A DNA stretch of 64,000 nt from Hermatobates lingyangjiaoensis (Eukaryota > Arthropoda > Insecta > Hemiptera > Hermatobatidae): NCBI GenBank assembly GCA_026182355.1, contig JAPFBL010000084.1, positions 10,896,001-10,960,000 on the forward strand, given 5' to 3'. A program made the translations under genes and the position numbers. Under the pieces are notes generated by a model, which saw only the letters and a program-made list of their open reading frames with translations, searched no databases and had not been told where the DNA came from. Of the stretch, positions 11,578 to 24,668 are shown piece by piece; the first letter of the stretch is position 1; every line of letters begins with the position of its first letter.

Positions 11578-14499
11578 GTATCTGTGAGAGGCATGCAATC
11601 AGTTTGAAATTTCTCTTTGAATCTGACAACAGTGCAATGCGGCATTTTATAATGTTCTTAAACAATCACAGTTTTATTGTGGATTAGCTGGGAACTGTAA
11701 CCTTCAAACTCATAATCTGGATATGTGTTATAGTCCATAGTCCCATAGTCCATCTCCGTCCTTTGGGTGTTTCAATCTTCATTCGTTTCTGTTACAATAA
11801 TCAACAAATCTGAGGAATAAATTTTATCCAGATATTATTAATAGTTTATGGTGTCCCATAAATTTTATTTACTTGATAATGACTCCATTTAAAACTTTAG
11901 TTTTAATTGCATTTATTAAATTCATCATCTGTTTGCCTGTCATCAGTTTCAAATTTTCATATAAGACAATGCTTCATCTAGTGCTATGATATACATAACA
12001 CTAGTACTTTGTTCACGAGAGAGATGGACAGAGTAGGGACTTGTTCACCTCTCTTCTCATGTATACAATGAGAATCATTATATATATTGCACAGAAGCTA
12101 AATTTATAACGTATGAAGGATTGATGTTGTTGAGAAATTTTATCGAGTGCTCTTTAAATAAATTTATTAAGTCAATTAGTATCTTATTTTATTCAAGTTA
12201 GACCCAGTGTTAACTGGGTTAGACAGATCAATAGGTCTGTCTAACACAATTTAAAGCAGATAATTTTTACTTATTTTTTTGGAACTCCTTCGTTTACCTT
12301 GACTTACACAGTTTTTTTCCATTTCCTTGCTCTTTACACCTTTTAAAAGTAAAATAAAATAACACCTCCCTTGCCTCCCTTCTTTCTCAATACAACACTA
12401 GATGCCTATATAATTATAATTTGTTATAAAAAAAATTAAAAACTATTAAACAAATAAAAAGATAAATCGAAAGATAAATGCCCTTATTATTTAAAAGTAA
12501 ATTATAAAATAGTTATCAATAACTGATAACATTTATATCATATAGAACAGTTTACTATAATTATGTAATAAGTATACATTATTATTGAATTATACATTAA
12601 TTTTATATTATTATGTATTTCCTAAATACACTTTCATCACTTCGTCTTAACAGTAAGGTATATTTTCTACACATACTTTCTCCCAAGAGCCTACATATTC
12701 ACTCAGGAAGTTATTGATATCCTGAAGATGAATGGTAAGCATTCAAACATGTCAATTGTAGGAAATATACCTTACTGCGTAGACAAAATAACGAGAGTGT
12801 TATTTTGGAAAATTGAAAAGAAACAGGTATTAGCTAAGTTTGGTGTCATTTTCCATAATATATATATTGATTAGCCGTGACATCGTGACTGTAGAAGTAG
12901 TTAAAAAAAAATATAAAATACTGAGGACTGTGAAGCAATGTTATAATTATTGATTACCTCTCAGGGTGAATGAACATGTAACTTACTAAGATTGCTTCTG
13001 AACATTTAATCTATTGAGTTAACTAAGCAACAGGAAGTTTTATAATGTTAATTCAAATTGGTGTAGGATTAGAGGAAAAGGAAGAGATGATTTTGCGTAT
13101 AATGAAGAGCTAAGTGTATAAATTGCCACATCAGGTAAATTGTTACTGTACGGACCAATCACTTATTGACATTAAAATAACTTCAATTTTTATTTGATTG
13201 CTTGCATCTCTTTCATTTTGTTGGAAAACAGACATGTTGAAAACTTGCAGAACTCTTTTTCTAATATCGTTTCGCACGCGATACGGTCCAGAGTTAAAGA
13301 CAAAATTGATCTAATTAAATTTCGCATTCATCTGATTAGGCTTTGATCTATGCAAATAGGGAAAGGAAATTCATGGGAAACTGGCAAGTGTTCTTCTTTG
13401 ACCGAACACGATTTCCTTCCGACTATTAAGATAAGACTGTAATTGTAGCTCTGCAATAAGCACTACTGCAGGACGTCTTCAGCAACTGAGTTCATCGTCG
13501 CTTTTTACTCGTTAGTTTGTGGCCATTGTATTGCCATTATAATATACTCGTATTGAACCTAAAAAAATTTCAATGTATAAATAGTAATTTTATTAAAATA
13601 TCACAGAAGAGAGACCAAGTTTTGAGACAACCATTTGATGAAGGAGCTCAAATTAGAAAATGGTATAAAGTATACCGTTGCAAATATCAAGTGTACTAAA
13701 AAATTAAAAAAAAAACAAAACGAATGAAAAAGGTTTGAAAAGATTATACAATTATAAACTATGTTATTAAACAATGGAATAACCTTGCTGGTAAAACTGT
13801 TGTTAAATTTAAAGAAATTTATGTGATTAGTAATTATGCTCAGATCAGTGGAAAAAAAGCACATCTAAATATTTAAATAATGAATTATCCTAAAGATATA
13901 ACTTGCTATTAAGTTTATTCAATATTTATTCTATTGAGTAGAAAATAAATTGAAATGTATTTGATAAATTTCTAGAATACTTCTAGAACTGTGTTTGTTA
14001 AATAAATTAAAAAAAAATTGACCTTATTGATTAATTTTCTTTGCGTTAATCGGTGATTAAAGTTATTAATACAACTTCTTTCTAAGGCATAAACCTGAAA
14101 TATGTTTTAATATATATATATACTTCATATCTTATGAGATTGGGCGCGAACAGTTTTGTCTTTACCCTGCTTGAGGACATTGAAGTCTTGACTAAACGCC
14201 TGTATTCAGTTTCTTTATAGTAAATTCCTAAAATGATATTATATTATTTATAATGATATGATTCAAGGAAACTGAAAACCACAGTGAAAGATCCCTTACT
14301 AGTCCTTCATACAGTTTTCAAGTTGAAATGATAACATCCAAACAATTTACTGTTAAATCCCTTTAAATTACAGTTGTAAGTTTGTCAATCTGAGAGTATA
14401 CAAAACAACTTGCATAAATTTGAAGTATCTGGCCGAAGAAAGAAATATTTTTTCATTACCTACTTATTATTATACTAAGTAATAACAATATCATTATAA
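11578..14499. other. Non-coding DNA with a GC-richer island
   Basis: No gene is supported. The block at about 13250-13520 is GC-richer and contains a perfect ATGCAAAT octamer at 13350-13357, next to TGATTAGG and TTGATCT. It is a candidate regulatory island similar in character to 8335-8665. Confidence 0.4.
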
Positions 14500-15611
14500 A
14501 AAAAAATCTGAATTGGCCTACACTTAACTTTACTATAAGTAAATTTAATATCAATCTCCTTGGGTATATAAGATATAATGTTTCATTTAAGCATAATGCA
14601 AACATCTAAATGGGAGATGTTTATTAATCTTTAATTCCTGAGTTAGTACAGATAGTGATAGAAGAACATATCAATATATAAGCTTATTTTTGTACATCAC
14701 ACAGCTGATGCAAATAATTTCATTACTACAGCAGTAATAACACTTTTGAAAAACCAAAGTGAACATTTCTTGATACGAAATATTCTCCTACAAGAGAACA
14801 TGACCTCTGTTCAAATAGCCAGTCGATTTCTTACATCGTTTACTTGACATCCTTCTACATTAAATATTAAAGTAAAATTTTCAAATTTAAAATAGGAAAA
14901 TACCCTTATTTTCTCTCAAAAACATGATAAACATCGAATAAAAAATGTTGTTTTAAGATGATTATAATTAAAGATGTACGATAATTACATTTATTAATCT
15001 CTAAACGAAAGATTTCAATTTTGAATTATTTTTTATATTTTCGGTCTTTTTATAGAATTATTATACTGGGAATTTTATGGCTTCTTAGTATTTAATAAGA
15101 TCATTTTCCATCCCCTTTGTCAAAAATCATATATACCAAATTTCTCTGAGTGAGTGTTATCCTTTTCCTGCTTCCTCTACTCTCTTATAACCTTGCTATG
15201 AATGTATATTGAGAAAAAATATAATAGTAATTAGCCAGTTTACATACTCAAATAGAAGTCAAAGCCAGCTATTCAATATAATCTAAATCTTTTATAGTTG
15301 GTAGTTTCTAATTTATGAAAATAATAAAAATGAACTATTAGACTGGAATTGTAAAAAAAAACCTGGATATTTCTCAACAAATATAAGTCCTCTTTCTTAA
15401 GGAAAGAGTCCATTCGTTACGTTTCAATATCATGGAAAGGTACTACATTCACAATTATAATGTAATTGTAACTGATATTAACTTTTGCTCAAGAGTGCAA
15501 TATATAGATTTATTAAAGCATTTTTTGATACAAATCCATCATGCCATGGAAGACAAAGGTAATTTATTTATTTCTAATGTAGTGCAATCTGTTATTATGT
15601 GGTATTTACTC

Positions 15612-15787
15612 ATTGTAGGGTAAAAATCTAATGAAATGGTCTCCACATATAAAACTTTTAATGATATAAACAACGCGTTTCGAACACGTACCTGAAGAAG
15701 AACACTACGTGTTCGAAACGCGTCGTTTATATCATTAAAAGTTTTATATGTGGAGACCATTTCATTAGATTTTTACCCTACAATAAT
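15612..15787. repeat. Near-perfect 175-bp palindrome nested in copy A (PLE-type pLTR)
   Basis: The arms (about 15612-15690 and 15707-15787) are almost identical inverted copies with a ~15-bp centre. Copies B and D lack this palindrome at the corresponding place, so it entered copy A later. Its centre carries a hammerhead-like core (15692-15724), which ties it to PLE pLTRs. Confidence 0.75.
15692..15724 (+). ncRNA. Hammerhead-ribozyme-like motif with 6-bp stem II
   Basis: CUGAAGA, one extra A, stem II GAACAC/GUGUUC with UAC loop, GAA, then A-CGCG-U-C giving a tiny stem III and C as cleavage nucleotide. Stem I is only 2 bp by eye, so activity as a monomer is doubtful. Confidence 0.55.
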
Positions 15788-15942
15788 TTATTTATGTTTA
15801 TTGCCGGTGATTTTTTTAAATGAAACAATATTATTCGTCTTACATCTCATATAAGTTAATAAACTATTTAAATTGTTCCTTTATAAATATCAATTTTATC
15901 TCAGTGGATTCACTAAAAAATTTCTAAGTCAATGTAAACAAT

Positions 15943-16766
15943 GTAAAAAAATATAAAAAATTCGACAAGTATAACAGGTGATCTCTCAGTCTAGGATAAA
16001 CCAACAGTTTTTATAGCGTTATTGCACTTTCCTGTAATTGAAACTTCATGATTTTTTTTATGAATTGTTAATTTTTCGCTCCATTTTTGGTCAAATTTAC
16101 TTAATTTTTTAATGAGCCGTTTAGCGTCAAAAAAACATTTTCTGAAAACAGAAATCGTACTGTAACGCCCCATTAGCGAATGTAATTTTAAAAAAAAATA
16201 TTTCAACTCATTTTCCACATAATGTTCTATTTATAGGCATAGTTTCATTTTGATCCGTCAAACAGTATGGCTTGTATTGCTCTCACAAGGTATGAGATTG
16301 AATTATAAGTCAGAATTTTTATATTTTATTGAAAAAAAAAATTTTCCCGTTGTTTTAAAATTCTGAGTATATTTTTCGTCGGTTTCATTTGTAACCTCAA
16401 AGATAATGTCGAAATTTCAAAACTCTAGGGTTATCAGTTTAGGAGAAATAAATGTTTTCTAAAAAACGGTTTTTGGCAAAAAAAGTGACTTTCTCATCAT
16501 GCATAATTCTTCCCAAACAATAGGGATCTTTTTCTTTATGGGGCACATTTTTGTGTAAATATCAACTTGATCCATCAAAAGTTCTGGACCGTAGCGTAGT
16601 AACAAGCAATGCTAACACACTCACCCACCCACCCACCCCACACACAAACAGACATCATCGAAAAAACTTCATAAAACGACTTCTGGGACCTCAAAACATG
16701 TAATTCCGTCAAAATCTCGAGATTGAATTTTTTCACGATCATTATACTTTACTTATAGTAATGTAG
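15943..16766 (+). repeat. Tail monomer 1 of copy A
   Basis: About 820 bp running from the 'aaatataaaaaattcgacaa' landmark to a complete 3' hairpin (slightly mutated) near 16760. It is followed immediately by a second, slightly shorter copy of the same monomer. Confidence 0.8.
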
Positions 16767-17538
16767 AAATATAAAAAATTCGACAAGTGTAGCAGGGGAT
16801 CTCATAGTCTAGGATAGACAAACAGTTTTTATAGTGTTATTGTTTTTTCCTGTAATTGAAATTTCATGGTTTTTTTTATGAATTCCTAATGTTTGGTTTC
16901 ATTTTTGGTCAAATTTTCAACAGAAATCGTACTGTAACGCCCGTTTAGCGAATGACATTTGGAAAAAAAATATCTCAACTCATTCTCCACATGATGTTCT
17001 ATTTTTAGGCATAGTTTGATTTTGACCCGTCAAACAGTATGGCTTGTATCACTCTCACAAGGTTTGAGATTGAATTAAAAGTCAAAATTTTTACATTTCT
17101 TTGAAAAAAAAATTTCTTGTTGTTTTTCAATTCTGAATATATTTTTGTTTTTTTCTCATTTGTAACCTCAAGGAGAATGTCAAAATTTCAAAACTCTAGG
17201 GTTATCAGTTTAGGAGAAATAAATGTTTTCTAAAAAACGGTTTTTGGCAAAAAAATTGACTTTTCCATCATGCATAATTCTTCCCAAACAATAGGGATCT
17301 TCATATTTATGGGGCTCATTGTTGTGTAAAATATCAACTTGATCCATCAAAGATTCTGGACCGTAGCGTGGTAACAAGCAATGCCAACACACTCACCCAC
17401 CCACCCACACACACACACACACATACATCATCGAAAAAACTTCATAAAACAACTTCTGGGACCTCAAAACATGTAATTCCGTCAAAATCTCGAAGTTGAA
17501 TTTTTTCACGATCACTATACTTTACTTATAGTAAAGTA
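16767..17538 (+). repeat. Tail monomer 2 of copy A
   Basis: Second tandem copy of the 3' monomer, ending in the intact hairpin. It lacks roughly 50 bp present in monomer 1 near 16090-16140 and has its own (CA)n tract. Confidence 0.8.
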
Positions 17539-18316
17539 ATAAACAGGAGTATTTGAGGTTTGTTAGTACTATAGAGGTTATGTTATTAGAATTTATTTGA
17601 GCTGTTTCAAAACGTTTCCATTCACACTAGATATGTTCAGGTAACTGAATCTATCATTTTGACAATCATTATTACTAGTTAGTTTTAAAAATTATAATGC
17701 AAAAGGTAATGAACAATAATGTTGCACAAAACGACGGATTCCATTCAACTTCTGGCAACGCACAGGTTCCAAACCGGTCGATTGAAGAAAATAAATCGTA
17801 AAGAAATTTGCACGAACGAGGAACGAGGAAATATTAAATATATTTTAATATTCATATAAATATTGCAGTCAAAGTAACCAAACAACTGCAGTGGTACCCA
17901 GTTCACATAGTACATTCAAAGTTAAGTAAAGACAGACTGGCAAGTTGGAGATTAAATTGTAAATTGTAATGTAGTTGTACAATAAAATAAAGTACATCAC
18001 TTGGTTTAATTCAACTCAGAAGTAAATTTAAACTTTTTTTTGAACAATAATTTATACATAAATCATATATTTGGTTGAAGTAAATTATTTACTCAAGGTG
18101 ATTATATTGTCAATTTTAAATAAGCTCATAAAAAACATATTCACCATTAATAAAACGATGAGATTAACTCTTAAAAATGTTATCATGTTACTTATAATAT
18201 TTCCAAACTACAGTGTAATAAAATGTGATTATTCTTATTAAATTAGAAGCCACTGTTATTTTAACATATTTAAATTTTAATTATATATAGTAAATAAGAG
18301 TTAAAGACTTAAATGC
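17539..18316. other. Non-coding AT-rich DNA
   Basis: No gene or mobile element recognised. Confidence 0.5.
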
Positions 18317-18561
18317 CTACGTTTTATTTTTAGGAAATACAAGAGGTATTATATGGTCAGCGTGGGAGTTATGGTTGAGAAAGATAGCGCATGAAGGACT
18401 GGGATTAATGAAAGGATAAGAGAGAACAGTGCCATCGTCCCATTCCTCTACCAGGATTGCAAGGATTCTCAGAACTTCTATGTTGGCATCGCTTCGACTA
18501 AGCTGAGCCTGCGTATTAAAGGTCAGAGAAATTTCCCTGATGATAGTTTTAATGACTGCTT
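18317..18561 (-). CDS. Candidate 3'-terminal exon of an unknown gene
   Basis: A GC-richer open frame on the minus strand ends with TAG at 18319-18317. It contains protein-like sequence with conserved-looking runs (EISLTFNTQAQL, DANIEVLRILAIL, EEWDDGTVLSYP) and no stop for 80 codons. An AG acceptor lies just before 18561 (tttgaacatag). The exon would start with the last two bases of a split codon, which fits the phase-1 donor of the candidate exon at 28754-28811. I do not recognise the family. Alternatives are the remnant of an inserted viral or transposon gene, or chance. Codon composition differs from the AT-rich flanks, which argues against chance. Confidence 0.35.
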
Positions 18562-19019
18562 CTATGTTCAAATCAATTACAACCCAATTTTAACTTTAAT
18601 GCCAATTAAGAGCTTTAGAGACCAAGGGCCAAGGGGACTCATATTTGTCTACTTGATCATAACCTTGTTTCAATCTTTATTGAGATGGGTTTCAACCTTT
18701 TACATTTATATATAATAATGATATAATTATCCATTATTACATTTTATGATTTGTTGTATATTTATATTGTATTAATTTTTATTTTTAGTTACTTTATTCT
18801 TGATACCTTCCACTTCTTTGCGTTTGTTAGCAGAACTGGCATTGCTACTAAGACTAAGAAGGGATTTTTCAGTGCTGTTTCGTTCCTCAAATGGATTACA
18901 TCACCTCACTTTTTTGAGGTTACTTGTAATGTCATCTGATTAGTCGAGTCGAAGGTTTTGACCTGTCAAAATTGTTAGTTTGCTTATATAATGTAAATAT
19001 CATTTTCTTATTCAAAAAA
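18562..19019. other. Non-coding DNA
   Basis: Would be intron if the exon model 28754-28811 to 18561-18317 is right. Nothing else seen. Confidence 0.35.
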
Positions 19020-19150
19020 TTCTTACTTCTGCCCCTAAAAATGGTTTTAAAACCGAAACGTGTGTATTAAGGGTTTAATTTTTAATCTAGAAAATTGACC
19101 GAATTCGGACTACATAATACACCAATGTATATATATATATATATATATAT
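19020..19150 (+). mobile_element. PLE pLTR fragment with decayed hammerhead
   Basis: A GGTTTT/AAAACC hairpin followed by GAAACG (19043-19060) is the stem II and GAAA part of a hammerhead; the CUGANGA part is eroded. The following 'gaaaattgaccgaattcgga' string resembles the pLTR at 57.2 and 58.0 kb. The piece ends in a (TA)n tract (19127-19150), the usual PLE neighbour here. Confidence 0.5.
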
Positions 19151-20689
19151 GTTTAAGAAACTACGTGTATATTATCATTAACACGTCATCTCAAAATGTT
19201 CGATACAGTTATGTACTTGGGTTGGGAAAAATGTTTCAATTGTTGATCACTTGTTAATCTGTCCTCAGTTGAAGTTACTATTAAAAAGAAAAAAAAAAGC
19301 CAGCTAGCAGTCATGTTGCTTATTATTTCAACACCTAATACACAATAGTGTGGCTTGTCTTTCACGTTGAGGGAGTGTTTACAGCTGAAAACTATCTGAT
19401 AACTCAGGGGTTTTGTCATGCAGAGCACGACACCATTTTCATCGCAGCCTCACCCTTTGTCGGCTTTCATAATTCTCTTCGATCAGTTTTCCTATAATTC
19501 TCTTATCATACAGTTTCGAAAATTGGTATATATTTGCAATATAAACCTACTTTTGATAATGCATAACACTATTATTTTACTACTTTTGTAAACTGAGTAC
19601 TGGGTTTTTAAAGGTATAATAGTTAAACTGTTCTATTAAATTGTAAATACTTGAGAAGCATTTATTTGAACTAAAAAAAAAAGAATCGAACTGTTTGGTT
19701 TTGAATTTAAATGCGATCAACGACTAATTTTTAACCCCAAACGAGATAAAATTTTATGGGTTAAGATTTCAGATTGAAGTATAAAATGCCATCTGTTAAT
19801 TTTCCTTAAATATTCTAATTGTCAATTATTATAATAATATGGAATGTTATTGTCTACAATTTTACATTTTTTGTTAATTAATTTTAATGAATTAAATTAA
19901 ATTGAATTCGTTATTTTTATATGCCACTTATTTCTAGATGTTTTATCCAAATGTTTTTCTGGTTATAGCTGGGTCAACCAAGTAGTGTACAATCAAAGTA
20001 TATTTTATAGCAAAAAAATATAATACTAATTAATAATTTAATTTAATTATCTAAATTTTTGTACTCTTGAAGTTACTACATTTCTTATAATAGAATCAAA
20101 TTTGTGTTTAACAAAAATAATTTCAATGAGATGGATATATTTTTGTGCTTTGATACAAATCGTACTAGATTTAAGCAGGTAATTAAATTTGTACCTTCTT
20201 TACATTTTACACTAGCAGTACTGCTACTGGCGGACGAAGAAGTGACGATTTTGTATTATATGAATAGCATATTGGCCAATTTTTAAAATTTCAAAATTTC
20301 AAGGCGGAAAAGATTACCAACTTTCGTAAATAGTTTTTTTAATTCTATAACATCTTGTTCAGTTTGACACTGTCTATAACATTTTATTTTGGGGGGATGT
20401 GTCAGATAAAAGGCAGCTGCGTTCATGACCATAATGGTCAAGGACTATTTAAGCTTCTGAAAAAAAAAACTTGAGAGCTAAACATTAGTCAGCTTTGAGT
20501 GTAGTTTTAATTTTGAAGTGAAAGAGGAATAGTCATCGCATAAGGATCGAGTCATTTAATTTATATGTTTTTTATACATACACTTATTGAATAATTTCTA
20601 GGCATTCTTTAATATAAATATTTTTCTGTAGAATTTTTATAACTTGGGAGAACAGTTTAAAAACAGTTGACTCTCAGTGACAGGAAAAA
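19151..20689. other. Non-coding AT-rich DNA
   Basis: No supported feature. Small reading frames here have the composition of their surroundings. Confidence 0.5.
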
Positions 20690-21150
20690 CGTCCTGGCGG
20701 AATAGCAGAAGTGTCCACTGCTGTGCTAGAAACCCGCATTGACGACATAATTCATAAAGACATTTCGTGTTGCACGTAAACACATAGTAAAAAGCAGCTG
20801 CAGTAATATTGGCAGAAAAAAGTTATCATTTTGAATCAGTGTCAAAAAGACAAGGTATGGGATGTTATCACATCAGCTCAACCGAAGAAGTCTCCCCTTC
20901 ACACTACCCAGCTTGCTCAAGGAACCATTGAAAAATAGATTAGAGAATACTATTTCATCCACCCTGCAGTCCAGATTTAGCTTCATTGAATGTTCAAATT
21001 GTTTAAACCACTCAAGAAGACATCACGTAGAAAAAAGTTCTGCAACATCCAGGATACAAATGACTTTGTGGAAAAGTGATCAACAACAAAAGAAAGACTT
21101 TTTTTGTTTCAGGTGTTAAAAACTCTTTCATTGTTGGAACTAGTGTATAG
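20690..21150 (+). pseudogene. Decayed mariner-like transposase (tentative)
   Basis: Across several frames the plus strand gives pieces in mariner order. A 'HPAVQ.xL' segment near 20955 stands where mariners have 'HPPYSPDLAPSD'. It is followed by 'KLFKPLKK...KKFCN', where mariners have 'HLFGPLKxxLxGxxF', and then a 'FF.SGVK.' segment near 21100. Stops and frameshifts break it throughout, and no terminal inverted repeats were found. The assignment rests on remembered family patterns; a coincidental match cannot be excluded. Confidence 0.33.
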
Positions 21151-21529
21151 AGCTAAGGAGTAGTATAGTCTCATATTTTACAATATTTAGTTTTTTTTTG
21201 GTCACTTTAATTATTGAATATTCTTCATATTAATATTTGTCATGAGTTTTATCAAATAGTTACAGTGAATTGCTACCACATTTCTTTTACAACAAAATGG
21301 TGGGGTTTCTATATCTTTGGATATGTTTGAGTTAATGAGACAATTTGTTATTCATCTGTGAGAGTTAGAAAGTTAGAGCCATTTAAAGTTAAAGTAATTT
21401 TTACAGGGCAACATTAGGAGGTATGCACACCTCACTGCCTTATCTCATACTCAGATTAACGAATTTATTATTTATTAAACAATAAATTTGACTTGACTAG
21501 TTCTTTTTTAGGTAAAAAGTTGTCATTTG
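21151..21529. other. Non-coding AT-rich DNA
   Basis: Nothing recognised. Confidence 0.4.
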
Positions 21530-21880
21530 TTTTTGCCTGGGTAGATGAAGTGGCCCACGATTGCTACGTGGCCATTGTGGAGCATCATTGAGTTAGTTGT
21601 TTGGCCAAAGCCAGTCCAATCGATAGGGTGGACTGTAATGAATCCGTTCAACACTCATGTCTTGTGTAACCTCATACCCGTGGTCAACGCCCTATAATTA
21701 ATGTCATCCGCTTCGCCTAATCACTTGCCTTTGGGGGTAATTAAGGTCTGGAGTGTGCCGGTGTTGGGTGTCTCCTCGTTACAGGCCCCTCTGCCTTGCT
21801 TCTCCAACTTTCAGCTAACTCTAACTTTCCTTCTACCAATTATTTCCAACTCTTTATTGGGTTTCAGCTATCAATGGTGA
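21530..21880. promoter_or_regulatory. GC-richer island, candidate conserved regulatory element
   Basis: A 350-bp high-complexity block with GGCCATTGTGG, ATTAATGTCATC and GGGTAATTAAGG strings (SOX-like and homeodomain-like cores) but no open reading frame of note. The function is inferred only from composition and motif clustering. Confidence 0.3.
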
Positions 21881-23639
21881 GTTGTTTCTCTGCTAATGTT
21901 TTCCCTAACAACATATTATAACTTTTTTGATTTTTGATCAATTACTAGAAACAAGAAATTATTATTTCAATATATACGAGATCAAAATTATCTAAAGCTG
22001 TAGCTCAAACTGGTTTGGTGAAAAAAATTCAATGTTCATGTTAGCATCGTAGATATTACGATAAACTGCGTAACAGAACTTTCATTAAGCTCGCATACAT
22101 CTGGGTATAAACTTAAGTAGCTCAGTACTAAATCAGTTTTGTTCTAAGGTAATTTACAACCGATAACCATTTGCATTTGAGATCTATCAATTATTCTTTG
22201 GTTTCGGGAGTTTTCCATATTGAAATAGAACTGTACGAATAAATTCGCCTACCAATTGCATAAGATGTAACAGATTTAATAAATCTCTAAATGCAAATAT
22301 AATAGCATCTATCTATAATCAATCTTGTAAGTAAAAAAGAAGGTAACTGAAAAAGTTTTGGAATTGCGTATTGAAAATGCTTCCAGTCCCTACTGAAAAT
22401 GTGCCATGACTATTTTGCGGTTATTTACTGCTAACATTGAAGATATTTCTCCTCGGTACTAAACTTGGGAATGTCAAATCAAGGAAATATAAATATGTTT
22501 GAGAGAAAATGATCAATGTGTATTCTCTTCTAGTTCACCAAATATGGGTATCTCATTAATCATAAATATCTCACTAAAATATGAAATACCTTAGGTAATT
22601 ATTGATGTTTTCTTTTATTAATTCTTCATATATTTACAAATTATTAATATAATATACATTATTTGAGCATGCGCTTTATTTTGCTTGCAAATTATATTTA
22701 ATAACTGTGAAAACGATATCCACAAAATTTTGTAATTACAATATATCTGTGCATCAGTATGATGTATATATAATCGTATAAACGTTATATTTGAGTAATG
22801 TAGTAGTTATGCCGGAAAAGTAGGTTATGAAATGAAGAATCTTTGGACTACTTCATATGGAAAATAAGAAAAAGGAATGTAGAAGAAGTAAAACATTTTG
22901 GTATAGAAACTTTCAATTATTAACTATATTTCACTGTTTAAACTTTAATTTGATTGCAATTCTAGTGCCTTAAAAAAAAAGCTTTTCTTTTAAAAAAAAA
23001 TAGATGCAAATACTTATTTCAAGAGAAATAAATTGGGTGAGTGGCTATCGACCGGATCAGGATATTACAACGATGAAAGGTCAATTAAGGTAGAAAACAA
23101 AATTTAATTAAAACAAGTTGGAAACTGGTTGTTATGAAAGTGAGCCCTTAATACAAGCCTTATCGTCCTGATACCCACCCGCCCACCATTACCTCGCTCA
23201 CAATGTCACGAACCCCTGCCTGCTTTGCTTCAACATATTTATGCTATAATTAAGCCATCTACTTAATATATGGATTTGATTTATTTTAAGTCTTTCATTT
23301 TAACTCTTTATTTTGATCATAACTTTTAAGAACATAATAACATATGAAAGCTTGAATTGAGTGATCGAAATTTTTAAAGATTTCTTGTTAATAAATAATA
23401 ACTGAAGTTACTTACAACATTAATTTCCTAATCTAGAGAAAAATTATTCTTTTATAATTTGAATTTTATTCTATTTTTTCATGCACCTTTATTTACTGAA
23501 CAAATAAATAATTCCCTTAAACAAGTAGTACTTTTGTGTATTCAATTAGTGTTACAGTTATTAGTGACAATTGCAGTGGTTATGTTCCAGAAGTCACTCT
23601 CCAGGACAAAAGAAGAAAACATATATTGTTATGGTTATT
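21881..23639. other. Non-coding DNA with a small GC-richer island
   Basis: No gene. 23030-23230 is GC-richer, with a GAAAGGTCA nuclear-receptor-like half site next to ATTAA; it is another candidate regulatory island. Confidence 0.4.
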
Positions 23640-24047
23640 CGATATAATATTAACATATTCATATTATATATATATATATATATATATAAGTTATATAGTG
23701 TAATTTAATATATATGTACTATAAGTTAATATAAATTACATATATAATAATAACATATTCATATATTATGTATATACGAGTTATAATCGAAAAAAGTAAC
23801 TTACAGAGTAAAGAAACACACTAACTAACTCAAATTTTCGGCAAATCCGTCTTCAGGAGAAAAGAGAGAGGTAGACAAGAGAGGTCTAAACATGCTGTAG
23901 ACATTACATGCGAGTCCCGGTTACGGCAATTGGTTTACTTGCCGTTGCGTCTACAACGTGCTTGGTCTCCCTTTCTATTTTCGCCTGATGACGGATTGAT
24001 CGAAAATTTGAATTTGTAAGTGTGTTATTCTTCTTCGCAAAACCTCG

Positions 24048-24506
24048 AATGAACTAATAATTAAGAACAATCAGGAAGAAATGCAGTCTCTAAAACAGAA
24101 GAACATAATATATGAGTTTAAATGCCCGTTGGGAAACTGTAAGTTCCTAAATTCCTCATATATAGGATCGACTGTCACCACCCTTTCTAGGAGGCTTACC
24201 ATGCACCTGGCTTCAGGAGCCCCTAAAGAGTACTTCCAAGAGGTTCATAAAACGAAAATATGCAGGGAAACATTAGTTTGCAACACAAAAATAATAGCCA
24301 GAGAGAACGATCATAAAAGGCTACGAATACTAGAAGCGCTCTACATCCTAGAGAAGTGTCCAAGCATTAATGAGCAGAGAGAAAATTTTAGCAACCACCT
24401 GTGCTTGTTTGGAAATCTTATACAAGCCAAAACAAAGGTAGAGTACAAATTGAAGAAAGAATTACTCGTGGTACCCAACCATACCAAGACACGCCAGACG
24501 AAGTAA
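24048..24506 (+). pseudogene. GIY-YIG endonuclease domain of PLE 1
   Basis: The C-terminal endonuclease of an EN+ Penelope-like polyprotein. The GIY part is read as 'IIYEFKC', followed by a CxxxxxC pair. The YIG part is 'SSYIGST', then 'LSRRL' with the catalytic-type arginine, a histidine in 'TMHLASGAPKE', and the glutamate in 'LRILEALYI'. The frame is open from about 24048, where the usual 'LLRK...LIIKNN' linker begins, to the TAA at 24506. It cannot be a complete gene, because the RT core is absent and upstream is inverted pLTR. The sequence is well preserved, so the insertion is relatively young. Confidence 0.8.
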
Positions 24507-24668
24507 CATACGAGTATAGGGCCACTTCAGTCACTAACACAGCCTGACGTAACCTGACTGATTCCCTAAACCAGATGTTGCAACCTGTTGTTTGTTTGTT
24601 ATCAAGTAATGTTTAGTTTATCATGTGTAATAGTTTCATTTTATTTTATTTTATTCTATGTGTGATAA

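Larger units (their letters stand above)
14500..17538 (+). mobile_element. HINE-like repeat, copy A (3.0 kb, doubled tail)
   Basis: The longest copy of the dominant family. It has the 5' block at 14507, the ACTTTAC-TATAAGTAAA subterminal repeat at 14536-14552 and a 3' hairpin CTTTACTTATAGTAAAG ending at about 17536. Inside are a (CA)n/CACCCA tract twice (near 16618 and 17394) and no transposase. The 5' subterminal repeat and the 3' hairpin stem are inverted copies of each other. Together with internal microsatellite and doubled monomers this matches the published anatomy of Helentron-associated (HINE/DINE-1) rolling-circle elements. A TIR-type element is the alternative. Confidence 0.6.
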
